Shown in pieces: positions 35,921 to 48,158 of a DNA stretch of 64,000 bases. The stretch covers positions 1,476,501 to 1,540,500 of the forward strand of contig NC_092184.1 in assembly GCF_043641665.1 (NCBI RefSeq), written 5' to 3'. The notes under the pieces were generated by a model. That model saw nothing but the letters and a program-made list of their open reading frames with translations, did no database searches and was not told the origin of the DNA. The stretch's first letter is position 1. Every line of letters starts with the position of its first letter. The DNA comes from Enoplosus armatus. Lineage: Eukaryota; Chordata; Actinopteri; Centrarchiformes; Enoplosidae. Both the position numbers and the translations under genes were made by a program.

Positions 35921-36865
35921 ACTAATTACATTGACAACTATGACGGTAAGTTATAACGTTAAAACATTAGCTAGCTGGCAATCTAGCTCTGGGCTAGCTT
36001 TAACAGCTTGACAGGCTACCTGATCCAGTTTTTAAAATGTTTAATGACGTACGCGTATGTGTGACAGGAATGACGTCCAGTTCCCCCACAGCTTCAAACA
36101 TAGATTCATCGTCAGGGGGGAGGGAGCGTCAGGGCGTCCTGTTACAGGTCGATGAGAGAGAGTGAAAAGCCTCACAATCTCAGAGCAGGGAGGAAAAAGC
36201 CAAAGATCAGGTTCAGGTTCTGGGGTTTTGACGTGGCCAAGGTAGGTAACATGTGAAATAAGCCTAGCAAGATGACGTTTCGCAACAGGTTGCATAACAT
36301 TGACTAGTAGCTAGCTATGTGTGTGTAGCATGAAGGGGCTACATCTTTCTTTGCATTTTGCAACCCTGTGTTGTAAAATGACAAATAAATAACATAAACC
36401 TAGCTTTCATGGAAACCCCAGAAATGTGATGGCTGCTGCTCTTTACTGCATGTTTAACAAAATCCATGCAGGGTCCAATTATCTTTATGGTTCATTGGCC
36501 AGTGGCAGATAAGTACTGATTTTGTACCCTGCACCTATGTCATGCTGTTCAACGTTCACTGTTTTACGAATAATATTTGAAAGTGAGTAACTTGAGACAG
36601 GTGATTAAGTATGTGTTTACAGCCAAACCACGGTTTAGTGAGGATTTCCTTTGTGCCAGGAGCTGATCTGGTGTGTTGCATCAACGACTATTTCAATGAA
36701 CTTGATAATTCCATTGTGTAATTAATAGGGTGTGAGCAACAAGGTGTTCATTTCCACTAAGCCGTGTAAGGTAATATCTATTGTCCTATATAATTCTAGA
36801 GCCTACTATATAACTTTGTGATTGTTGTTTGAGTGTAGAATTGATCCCAAAGTCCTAATTGTGAA

Positions 36866-37620
36866 ATGAAATTCTTCAAAGGAGTGCACGTTACATGGCA
36901 GTGCGGGGGGGGGGGGGGGGTTGCCACATCCAGATGTCCTCAAAGTCAGCTAGGTGTACGAGGACTTCTCAGCAGACATTGCTCCACTCATCACCACCAT
37001 GGCAATAAATGCGGACATCCCACAATGTCCGGAAAGGTAGTCCCACCTCCTACCAGCATCCATTAGCTGTGAGCCGGGTTGTAGTATGCCACCTAGATTC
37101 CCCTCCACCACCACCTCTACCTTTAGATGGCTATAGGTTGGAGCCTAACAGCTGCCAGTTTGTGTGCAGTCACCAACAACACCTCCATCTACAGTCACTT
37201 GCCACTACATTACTACATGGCGAGGAAAATAGAGGTTGCCACCAGGGGGCAGACCAAACACGTGTGGAGTGGCACCGTGTCAGGATGCCAAGAATAACTT
37301 CTTCCCGATTCGGGGAAATATGCCTGGTCAGAGGTCAGAGTTCTGCTCAAAACCTGGCACAAAGAATTAAAACGGGAGTTGTTCAAACGGCAGCAATGAA
37401 GAGGGTACTGGCACTGGAACCGGGTTGCCATCCAGGAGTACTGCCAAGTAAAGAACACAAATTACTGGCCTTGTGGGTTTGTCATCCACCCAGATGCCCC
37501 CCGGTTTGGTCCGACGTTTGACCCAACTGAGAGCCCACCCTTCAGACTGCTAGAAATGACTGTAGCTACTTGAAAACGCAGAGTGGCACATGAAATTAAA
37601 GCAGAGTCACAGCAGATAAA
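36866..37620 (+). pseudogene. Broken gene with YqaJ-type nuclease domain
   Basis: Plus-strand blocks match the YqaJ viral-recombinase/exonuclease fold in order. VEWHRVRMPRITSSRFGEIC is the W..R..RITAS entry motif. SSAQNLAQRIKTGVVQTAAM and KRVLALEPG are the helix before the active site. After a frameshift at about 37430 come IQEYCQVKNTNYWPCGFVIH and PDAPRFGPTFDPTESPPFRL with LEM. The family normally has GASPDG where this copy has GPTFD, and E-x-K where this one has EMT, so active-site residues are altered as well. Upstream, FFKGVHVTWQ may be a remnant of a zinc-binding region. Such proteins are multicopy in fish and probably mobile-element linked. Confidence 0.6.
36905..36920. repeat. G homopolymer
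   Basis: A run of about 16 G inside the decayed YqaJ-type gene. Confidence 0.9.
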
Positions 37621-37629
37621 ATAGGTTTA

Positions 37630-38640
37630 ACAATAAAAGCGAAAAACAGCCAATGTTTCCGAATCACAGCTACGTGTTTATTATTGTACAGGGTATATAT
37701 ATAAATTGTATTACAGAGTACCTTAAATTCAAATTCAGAGTTGTGACAATGCAAAATGATAAGTTAGTCCAACTTGGAGTAAGTCAACAGAAGTGAAAAA
37801 TGGATAAAGCCAAACACAAAACTCGAGGCAGAAATTAAGCTACAATTCAACTAAATTTTATTGTTTAAGTTAAGTTAAGTTTACAAGTTTAAATTTAGAG
37901 TTGTCTTAACTTTTTCATTTCTAAAGTGTTGTTATGACTTATGGTTGAGGGCTTTGAATAAGTTGGAGCAAGACACTTCATTTACAGTAATTTGAGTCTT
38001 TGGCCATGCAGTAGGGAGAGGAAATGTTTAGCAGGATGTTATTTAAACACATTAGGAAGGACACAATTCTTGGGTCTCCAGAGAGATGATGAGATTTTCT
38101 ATTTCCTCTCACACCCATGGCCTTGATTGAACCACTTCCTCATGGGACCTTGTCTAGGACCAGTCTACCTCCAATGCACATACACATACAGGATCTCAAA
38201 CTTGAGACAATAGGGAGGATAAATATACAAAAGCAGGAAGGGCCTGGACTCCCAGCAGATAACGTAGATTTAGCAAAAGACAGATGTCTCATCATTTGTG
38301 ACTGTGCAACAAGAAAGTCGTTTCTCAATTTCATTGTTTTGCCTTTCATCTCAACATTTTACCTTTTCTGTCTGCAGAAATCAATAACCTCTGTCTGCTC
38401 GTCTCTCTAACGGTTGAGGGAACTGTCCCAGAGGCCCGGTTTAAAAGAATAAAAATGTGTCTTTTGACTACAAAGTTGGATCTGGGGGAATGTATAGGTG
38501 GTGAGACTGAACCTGTGAAATAAGGAGAAAAGTGGAACAACCTCTCTACACAGACTCTAAAGCTGCTGTTTCAATGGAGTTTTGAAACAAAGTTTTGAAT
38601 CAATATATTTAGACTGCTTTAACCATCACCACAGCCTACC
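37630..38640. other. No gene seen
   Basis: AT-rich sequence; (AAGTT)-like short repeats at 37866-37895. No exon or recognised element. Confidence 0.4.
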
Positions 38641-38689
38641 ACTCACAGGAATAGGCACTGGGGTCGGGAGGCACTGACCCACGGCATCG

Positions 38690-39130
38690 TAGACTGGTTC
38701 TGGGGACAAGGAATGTCACCTTGCTGGCAGGAAAGGAACCAGAGCTGGTGCGGGAGCAGTACCAGCTAAATATCGTAGGGCACACTTCGCACAGCACTGG
38801 GACTGGAATCAAAGTCCTGGACTCTCTCCTTTTCTGGTGAGGCCCAGGGTAAGAGGTGTCAGGCGGGTGATTCTCACAAGCCCCCGGCTGAACGCAGTTG
38901 TCTTGGAGTTCTCCCTGAGGAACTTGCAGTTGCCTCTATGCACCGAACATCAGTTCGGAGTACCCGGCCTTCTTGGAGTCTCTGGGTGGCGTCTTGGAAA
39001 AGGTGCCACCTAGGGACTCTGTAGATCTGGGCAACGATGGAGAAACCTGGAGGGGGTTATTGGACTCCTGCGCTAGTCATGGATTGGCCATCCCTTGTCT
39101 GACCTCAGAAAGAGCTGGAGTCTCTGGTGA
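38690..39130 (+). pseudogene. Non-LTR retrotransposon endonuclease fragment
   Basis: GTRNVTLLAGKEPELVREQY and LNIVGHTSHSTGTGI match the start of a LINE apurinic-like endonuclease (G-T-x-N-V and the following E and T positions). In another frame [19 protein letters not shown] and [10 protein letters not shown] correspond to the middle of the same domain. Multiple stops and frameshifts. Confidence 0.65.
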
Positions 39131-39816
39131 GCGAGTTCAGTCAGAGGCTGAGCTGAACACAAACACTCTCAGTCACAGTCGGTACCTGCCGTTGCTCGCT
39201 AGGAGCTATTTCTTCTATCTGCCGAGTGACCTGAAATCCATGCAACGTAATTATTAGCTTGTTAGCTATCCTGCTAACGCTGGTTACCTAGCTACAGTTT
39301 GATGGTTTCCATTGAAAGTGAATGCCTTCGGCTGAACACGCATGGCCGAACCGGCTGCAGAAAACAAAAAACAGAGAAGCTCAGGATTACAACACACACA
39401 GGACGGAGTGCGACACCATTACTCCACTTTATCTTTACATAGCAATTAGCTGTTTGCTGGTATAATGTTCAAAATATTCAAGATATACAGTATATTCTAT
39501 TTTTTTTTTTTTTGCTCAAGTGGTTAAGATATTTGTTTACTTATAAGTTAAACTTGAACTCTCTTCTAAAAAGCGACACTATAGAAATATATACTATCTG
39601 TGATTGCAGATGTCTGACTGTCATGACTCGATTGATTGGACAGACTGCAGCCACAAAAATGAACACTAGATGTAGCACTAGAGTTGAGTCAGTCCCTCTT
39701 TGTCAACACAAAGTAGGAGTCCTCGGTTTTATCACATTGGAAGGCACCTCTTTCATTTTGTGTGTCTCCTGCATACAAGGCACAAGGTATAATTCATTGT
39801 CATTCTGTCCATAAAC

Positions 39817-40040
39817 TGCGCATTCAGAAAGTATTCAGACCTCTTCACTTTTTCCACATTTTGTTATGCTGCAGTCTTGTGCAAAAAATTGTTGAAATGA
39901 TTTGTTTCCCAAATATTGTTTCCCAAGTTCTCATCATTCTACACTCAATACCCCACAATGAGTTAAAACAGGATTTTAGACATTTTCGCAAATGTATTAG
40001 AAAGAAAAAAACGGAAATATTGCATTACAAATTTGTCCAT
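39817..40040. mobile_element. Tc1-like terminal region fragment
   Basis: AGTATTCAGACCTCTTCACT, TTTTCCACATTTTGTTATG, ACACTCAATACCCCACAATG and CGCAAATGTATTAGAAA occur in the order found at the end of a widespread vertebrate Tc1-like element. No transposase is present. Confidence 0.65.
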
Positions 40041-40394
40041 TAAGAGGTTCCCACACAGGCCTAAACTGAAAGTCACTGGCCAAAATGATCATTTTGTCGT
40101 CACACAATGGACAACAAAATACAGCCATCAATATTAACCATTTCAGCCTTCATCTGTGCTATATGCCTGTGCCATTTGTTGATACTTTACATAGTTATAG
40201 TTTGTGCCAAAAAAAAAAAAAAATGCAAGCAAGCATATCACAGCATGACCTGTGTTATTTTGAAAGAGATAACAAACCCTGCTGCACCCGGCACCTGCAC
40301 GTTTTACTCTTTGAGATTCCCTGTCGAAATACTGGGGGGGGGGGAAAGAGACATTTTCCAAGAAAGTTTTCTTCATTCATGCTTTTCAACCGTC

Positions 40395-40465
40395 TGGTCT
40401 GTCTCTACCTCCTGCGCGACAGTGCTGACCACCGCGCCACCGTGCCACCTAGGTGTGCAGGTCTC
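40395..40465 (-). repeat. tRNA-related short repeat, 5' part, antisense
   Basis: Read on the minus strand: GGTGGCACGGTGGCGCGGTG then GTCAGCACTGTCGCGCAGGA, the head of a common fish SINE-like repeat. A fuller plus-oriented copy lies at 59275-59560. Confidence 0.55.
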
Positions 40466-40469
40466 TCCG

Positions 40470-42040
40470 CGCCCATGACCTTGTCGTTGATATGTAAGAC
40501 CCACAGTAAGCACCCAGTTTCGTTAAGTGTGTCTTGGCAGTCAAGAAAACTGTAATATAAGTATTCTGACATCCTGAAATTTCAGTTTTGTCACTCAAAC
40601 CCAGCCACCGCCAAACCTCTGTTACACTCCATTTTAAACGTTTACGTACTAATGTCAAAACCGTTCAATTTACGCTCAAAGCCTTACATAGATAAATGAA
40701 AATTTATTGAAATCATTAAAGTGAGAAACAGCAACAAAAACAATCCACAACAACCAGGCATGTATAATAGATTCTCATGGATGGAGTACACTGCTCTGCC
40801 TTAACCCTCTGTGATTTACACAAGTGACATGCTACTATTGGCAGACAGATGTTGAGACGTTTATGAAGCGTTTCGGATGTGAGATTAACTGTCGTGCTGA
40901 GCTGCGTGTCAATAAAGAGAACTGTGTGAAGAAAATTCACTTGTTTAGCAATTGTAAAAACAAACTGTAAAGGTTCACTTACTGGCTTTTTCAGAGCTGT
41001 CAGTGAGTTGCAGTGAACAAATCCACTTGTTACCCTCAATGTAATGTATATTTACAATAAAACAGTATCTAATATCATACACCGGAGTTGCATTGTATTC
41101 GTTTTTTATTGAAGTGTGGTAAGAGCTGTGCATGTATAAGTGCTATTAAGTAAGTAAACAGTTGGAGGATTAAGATCAGGCTTTGGATACGCGCACAGCG
41201 TTAGCAGGGCGGACTGGCTCTGACAGTAAGAAAGGTGCAGAATGTCACCAGACGTGTCCTTTAAGTTGGTGACACAATCAAAGTTAAAAAAAGAAAAAAT
41301 TGAAGATACAGAAAGAGAAAACATGAAATATGAGTTATTCAGTGCAGACTTGGAACCAGGTAAATATTTAAGAGGGAGAGAGAAAAGAAAATGAAATAAT
41401 GATTGAAATAATGCTTGAGGTTTGAACTTGAAAGAAAGATATTTGCATGTAGTTCCAAGCTGAATACCAACTTTGAATACAGTAAAGCCGGTGGACAGTT
41501 TACTTTGAAATAATCATTAACAGCATTAAATGCATCGTTTAAAACAAGATATTTATTTTTTTATTTTTGAAGAAAGTTCATCATATGAGTCTAAAATACT
41601 TTTAGATAGGTGCGGTCCCAAAACTGATGACCTGACCGGACTGATTGTCATGTCACCATTATCCATATGTAGTATTTTTGTGCTGAAGGGTAAAACATAA
41701 TGACATCTGCTTATGCAAAAGTGAAAGCTGCGGCACGGTACAGGATGTCGTGAATTCATTTGGAGGGAAACAGCTCCATCTTCTGGTAGCGAGGCGTCAT
41801 TATTTAACCTTGTTCATAGAGGCAATTTCAATGATGTCTGGGGGCTAATGAGCTGCACACAATGTCCTGCTTTGAACCCTCCTCTTGACTTACAACCATC
41901 TATCTGTCTATCTGTTTATTATGTTCTTAAACTTGTATGGTAGTCAAGAGCAATCACATCCTAATGTTTATTGATATATTTAGCAGTAGGGGAAGGGAAG
42001 GAATGATTCAAAATCCAGATTAGATTCATTTTGTACCATT
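40470..42040. other. No gene seen
   Basis: AT-rich sequence. The longest minus-strand open stretch (40716-41039) has no recognisable features. AATAAA-type words near 41056 and (inverse) 41105 are not tied to any supported gene. Confidence 0.35.
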
Positions 42041-42044
42041 TCTG

Positions 42045-43019
42045 TAAAGAGGACCTATGATGCTTTTCCTTATTTTCTGTCACATGTCACGTGTTACAAT
42101 GTTGGATATTCCTATTAAACGTTGCCAAAGTCGCCAAATAATGAGGAAAACGTATGTAAAAGTGACCCCTGTGAGCCGAAAGCTCGGTCTTCAGACTGCT
42201 CAGAACGCTCCATTCCCTTTTCGTGTCTACTTCCGTGTATGTATTACGCATTAAGTACAGCATAGATATATATCTATATCTATGCTCTTAGTTAGCTGAC
42301 TCTAACCATCTGACTCTCGGAGCACGGGACTGAAAACCTCCTCCCCCCGGCTGGTCCAAAGCTCCTGTGATGGTGGTGTAAACACCAACACCCCCCTGGT
42401 GCTCGGAGCAAACTGAGCTAACGGCAGCTACAGTTAGCAGCTACTTTATAAAGCTTTCTGTCCATCAGGGAACTCCAGGCTGAGGCAGAGCAGCCGGAGG
42501 ACATCAGAGGGAAAACCAGAAAAACATTTTCTCCATAAAATGATCGAGTTTCAGTGAATCAGTGGATAAAATTGTGTGTTTTTGTACAGTGATCAGTGAG
42601 ACCCAGTCCCACAGAAACGCATCTATCGTTTTTCCAACCTACATCTTGTCTCATTTGTGGTCTGATGAACAGCGAGTTCATCATATTCAGGGCCCCAAAT
42701 CGCTGTTTTCCTAAGCTAAGTTACTGTGGCGGCTGGAGTACGAAGCGGCTATGCTCCAGGCACAGAGGCGTCTCCCGGGCCCCTCGTTGGCTGCAGGGAG
42801 CCGGCCAATCACAAGAAAGTGGGCTTTTAGGGAGGCGGGCCTTGAAGAAACAGGATCTCAAACGGCTTGTTTCAGACAGAGGGTGAGCTGAGGGGCCGCA
42901 TGAAGGGCCAGAATAAGATGAATAAGGACTTATTTGAACTGTGAATCGTGCAAAGGTACTCTAGTGGTGTCCCAGAATAAAGATATAGAGCTGGAAATGA
43001 GCATAATAGGTCCTCTTTA
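42045..43019. mobile_element. Non-autonomous DNA element with AAAGAGGACCTAT ends
   Basis: The left end TAAAGAGGACCTATGATGC is the inverse of the right end GCATAATAGGTCCTCTTTA. The interior is GC-richer, with CGGCTGGAG... and CCGGCCAATCACAAGAAAGT. No transposase. The clear ends make it a complete ~975-bp copy; superfamily not determined. Confidence 0.75.
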
Positions 43020-44510
43020 ATTCATGGTGGTTTCAGTAATCCCATGGTAACTGAGGGCCTAAGTAATCTTAATAGCTTAATGACTAATCAAATAAATGGA
43101 CTCAAATTGATTGTTTTACAATTCTTATGCACCTATGCATTCTTATGCACTCATTGATATATACATTGATACATAATATATTCAAATACTAAACAACTTT
43201 ATTGTCCATTTTTTTGCGTGCAGAAATTTCTCTTTGGCTTGCAAGTACATTAAAACACATCACATCCAGACAGGACACATTAAAGCACATATACAGTATA
43301 TTTATACATGTTTATACACATATAAACATATGTATTTTATGTATCTTGTGTCTTTTTACTATGCACTCATTTGCCGCTATGAATTCATTAAACAAATCTC
43401 AGTATGGGAAGATGCTCCAATCGAGGAAAAAATGTCTCGCTATCTCTTAGGTTTACAACAATAAAACAAATATGTGAGGTAATCAGATTCAAACACTGCA
43501 TTTGCGCTTTTTCACAAACAAAGACCACACCCTTTGGGAAGGTTAATGTTTGGTTTGTTCAAAATAAGAACCAGGGACAGACTCAGCACAGTGCTCCTAC
43601 TGTCTGTTACTAATATACACCAACAAGATTACTTATATAATACAGTAATGGAATACATGTTCAACGCGGTTACTTATACAATACATTACTTTTCCCATTG
43701 TTTCCCCATGTAGCCTAGTATGATTCATTTTTCAAAATGGCTGACCAACAGTTATATGTGGAGTTGGCATATCTGAGTACCAACCTTAACGTTCAAAACA
43801 TATTCAGGGAAAGTTCTCTGAAATCAGGCTTGTCCCCAACTTAATATGTGGTTGAGATATGTATTTGTTTGAATCAGTCAGATTTTCCCTGTGTTGAGTT
43901 TTTGTGGGAATGAGTTGTGTGCACAGCTTTGGTATTACCTCTTCATGTGCTTTGAATCCGACCCCTAATTGCAGAATAAATGCGAATGGTTTCAAGGCTT
44001 TTGACATTTTTGCCGATTCTCTCACCGTCAAGAGGAGGAAATCAAAACTCATATCCGAGTCTTGAGTTAAGATTGGGATTCGGGAAAATAAATAAAGGTG
44101 GATGTAAGGGTGGCAAAATTCCAGCCCACAACCCCAGAAGCCCTGGGTCCAGCTCTCCAGTAAGTGATACCTCCAGCTTGGTCTTGCACCCTAAAGAACA
44201 CTATTTGTGTTGGCGAGGATTTGCAGCACTAAAGATTGCTAACTTCTACCGCTGCCTGCACAGTTGGGGTTGGAGTAAAGCTTTATTCAATGGGTTTGTC
44301 ATATGTATCATATATATATACTGGTTTCTGCAGATGAAAAAATAGATTGCATTACATACAAAATTAGTTCCTTATCTATCATCTATCAATCAAGTCAATC
44401 GATCAAGTTTATTTGTCGCATGTAATCATATAGTACAATCGCGGTACAATCTCCGGCTACTTCTGTAAAGTCATCAGTGTAACGTTCACATGCTGAATAC
44501 CGATTAGTCT
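43020..44510. other. No gene seen
   Basis: AT-rich sequence with only short open frames. Nothing recognised. Confidence 0.4.
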
Positions 44511-44514
44511 GTGT

Positions 44515-45870
44515 CCTTGCAGAATCTGAGACTCTCTTTTGAGACGTTGGAACGTCTAAGCCGGTGTTACCTTTTAAACCAGTCACATACCTCCTTGACC
44601 CCCTCACCTTTTGAAGATCTCTGGCCATTTCTGGGACCTCCAATGCTGAATATTGTTAATTTGTCACTTACGGCCGACACTGTCCCCACTACTTTTAAGA
44701 CTGCTGTGGTTAAACCTCTACTTAACAAACCACATGTGGACCCAGGATCTCTAAATAATTATCAACCAGTCTTCCATTCTTTTCAAAAGTACTAGAGAGA
44801 GTTGTTTTCTCATCGGCCTTCTGCCAACATATTTAACAGTAATCTTTTTTATCCTTTTCAATATGCTTTCAGGGCCTGTTACTCCACTGACTCTGCACTT
44901 GCTAAAGTGGTGAATGATCTTCTGCTTGCTATGGATTCAGATTTTACCTCAGTGCTTCTATTATTGGATCTAGGCGCAGCTATATACTAGATAATAATGA
45001 TATACTCCTAGATGATATATCCAGGAGATAATATAAAGTAAAGCATTCTCCTTCTACTCTTTTCAAGAGTCTTTACTTCACAACAGTCTATTACATTGCA
45101 TTTGATCATGCTCCCATATCAGTTAACATTGATTTTCCCATTGGGAAATCTTCCCTAAATTAAGGAAATTTGGCTCTTTTCTCTTTATAGTTCACCTCTT
45201 GGACAAATAATGTGCAAATTGATTTTTCCACTGCTACGCTGATGATGCTCAGCTGTATGTGCATGTAAAACTGGATGCCACGTACTTTCTTGCTCCTAAA
45301 TTCTGATAAAACTAAGATGCTGGTCTTCGCCCCTGATCGACATAGACTCCAGTTTGATAAAATACATCACCCAGACAGCATTTTACCGCCTACGCAACAT
45401 AGCTAAATTCAGGTCCGTTTTTTTTCAAGTCTTCCTTGGCCGATGCAGAGATCCTAATTCACGCCTCCAGACTTGAGTATTGTAACGAAAAGTCATCATA
45501 TGGTTCAGAATGCTGCAGCTAGAATCTAACAAAAACTAGAAGATTTACTATAATACACCAATTTTAACTTCCCTTCATGTCAGATCAGGCTTTAAAGTGT
45601 TTCTAATGACTTACAAAATGGACAAGGCCCTTTGTACCTGGCCGACCTCCTTCAACCTTAACCTTAAATTACATTATTCTGTACACACGACATCTATTAC
45701 ATGTCTGTCCGTCCTGGGAGAGGGATCCTCTATCGTTCTTCCTGAGGTTTCAGGATAAAGGGTTTTTGGGGGGCAGCTTTTCCTTCCCAATCGAGGGTCT
45801 AAGGATAGAAGGTGTGGTATGTTGCACAGATTGTAAAGCCCCTTAAGACTGGGTTCTCTTGGGTTCTCAA
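44515..45870 (+). pseudogene. L2-type LINE reverse transcriptase remnant and 3' end
   Basis: In-frame pieces follow reverse transcriptase order. TAVVKPLLNKPHVDPGSLNN with YQPV is the K-P-L-L-K/NYRP block. FQYAFRACYSTDSALAKVVN is the SGFR..HSTETAL block. Later come YADDAQLYVHVKL (the catalytic YADD) at about 45236-45275 and LNSDKTKMLVFAP at 45297-45335. The region after the coding part (GATTGTAAAGCCCCTTAAGA at 45828) is typical of a LINE2/Maui-like 3' end. Many stops and deletions; inactive. Confidence 0.8.
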
Positions 45871-47205
45871 AAGTTGATATTTCCGTGGAGGATACCTTTC
45901 AGCCGAGAAATACCGCTCTGAGGTGCTGCCAACATGGCCAAAACTCACTCACACATTGTGTAAATGTATCCACTACATAGTTCCGGAAAAAGTGGTGTCC
46001 ATGGCATGGAGCACTGTTTTCTACTAGCAACCTCACAGTGCAATGATCTGTCTTTTAGAGATGCGAAAATTGTGTGTACAAAATATGACTTTACTGCGCA
46101 CTAATGAACAAACTGTTGAGTATCCTTTCACCCTGCAGGGAGCCTCTGTTGGCCTCAGTATAACTCAAAGACTTCCGGTTCAAGGGCATTATTCTTACAA
46201 ACTCATAATACAGAAATATGGCAGCCAAAGGCAAACCACCCCAATCACCTCCTTACGCTCACTTCTCTTGGTCTTCATACTACCTCGCCTGACTTCACCG
46301 GCACATCAGACATTACGCTGGAGGGACGCCTCCCGAAATTACGCTAGAGGAGTATCTACAGTGTCACACTTAGCGTAAACCATTGACCAAGCTGCCGTAT
46401 TTGACGTGTTGGGAGTGAGAACGCATCGACTTTGAGCTTACACAAATTTAAATTTATTTCATTTTTCCCTCGCAGAGAGAGGAAACAAAGCTGATTTGAC
46501 CTGCAATTCTATTTCGTTTTAATTCGTGTTGCGTTGGTCATTGTGGTTTTTTTTATTTAGTTTTTGTGTTTTTGTTTTAATTTTTTTATCTCAGTTAACT
46601 GAATTATTTTTTCACAGCTACTTTAAGTTTTAGTATAGTCGCTATAATAACCCTGTTTGCTATTCTGTGTCCATCTTTGTTTGGATTCGGAAATAGAGTG
46701 AGAACTTTGGAGACAGGTAAAAAATCATTCATAGTATAAATCAGTGTATTAGTATAACATTATAACATTATAACATTAAATAAAAAGTATAATGTTAATA
46801 TAATAGTATAATATTCATATATTAATTATATAATGTTAGTATATTCATTATAATTTCGTATAAGAGTACAGCAGTTCATAAGCATCCATGCATAACGATG
46901 AGTTCAACATTTTGAAAGTTTACTGCAGCACGTCAACCTTTTTTTAATGTCCCGGCCCATCTAGGCTCTGATTGGTCAGCTCATGAAAAGTGACATTGAC
47001 GAGCGCATCGACCTAATGAAAAGTTTGCATGTAAATACGTGAGTTGACCGACTACAACGCCATGTCGGACTGTGAGAGGTGGGCCGTGCATACCCTGGTG
47101 ACTTTCAAAGGATATGTTGTGTTTTCAGATGTTCTGCTGCCCCCAAGTGGCCAAAAAAAAATCAATGAACGCAGCATTAATATTTCACTGTAAAAGCTTC
47201 AATCT

Positions 47206-47234
47206 TAAAGAAAGAAAGAAAGAAAGAAAGAAAG
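47206..47234. repeat. (AAAG)n microsatellite
   Basis: About seven AAAG units. Confidence 0.9.
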
Positions 47235-48126
47235 ACGCGAAACCCCAAAGTGAACGGGCGAGTCTCATGTTCTCACATGTGCACGAAGCTCTTTCAACCC
47301 TCTAATTTGCCCCCTTGGGGAAAAAGTACACAATAGAGGGAGAGGGTGTGAGTGGGAGAGTGGAACAGTGGAAAAGTGAAGGGACACGTTTCCCAGCAGT
47401 AGGTGAATGAACCATTGCTCACCCTTCAGACTAATGAGAGAGAATGAAGGCAAAGCTACGGTAAAGCAGCTCCAGTGCCTCACATTCTGACACTGTCATC
47501 GTCCACCCCTGCTGGAACCAGTCGGGCCGCTGCAGAACAACAGAGGGGGCTTGGGGGGGGGGGGGGGCTGTCACTCATACAGTCCCACACAGCAGCGATC
47601 CACTCTGTCAGACTGACTGGCAACTGTTTGATTTGAAGTCACCACCCTATCAACCCTCCTTGTTATCATGATGATCATCGTAAGATAAATTAAAAGGCCT
47701 ACGGCTACAGTGTTCATCACAGCATGAACATACTGATGCTTTTGTTATCCGAGTCTAAATATGTTTTGAGGGGGGGGGGGGGGGGGGGTTTCATTCCTTG
47801 GTGAAGCTGTCTAATCATGCAATATTGAGCGTGGAAAGTTGACATTTTGTCCTGATGGTGGCACTAAAAGAAAGCTCATGGAGCGTCCAAAATGGAAAGG
47901 GTTTCATGCTTGTATTTATTTTGTGCAAGTGGAATTGATTTTTTTTTTTTTTTGTTGTTGTTATCAGACGGTGGAGCTAGGGGAAAACCAGGGGAACACC
48001 AAAACACGTTGGATTAACAAGGATAATTCCAGTTTATTACAAAGCGGATCTTATTTCCATAGTTTTAATGCTTTCTATCAGAACCAGGCAACGTTGGTGC
48101 AACAAAGTCGGATGGGGCAAGAGACA

Positions 48127-48158
48127 CGAGTAGTAGTAGTAGTAGTAGTAGTAGTAGC
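48127..48158. repeat. (TAG)n microsatellite
   Basis: About ten TAG units. Confidence 0.9.

Noticed and set aside
40716..41039. 107-residue minus-strand frame near AATAAA-like words
   Set aside because: No similarity, no splice context and an AT-rich composition; insufficient for a gene call.
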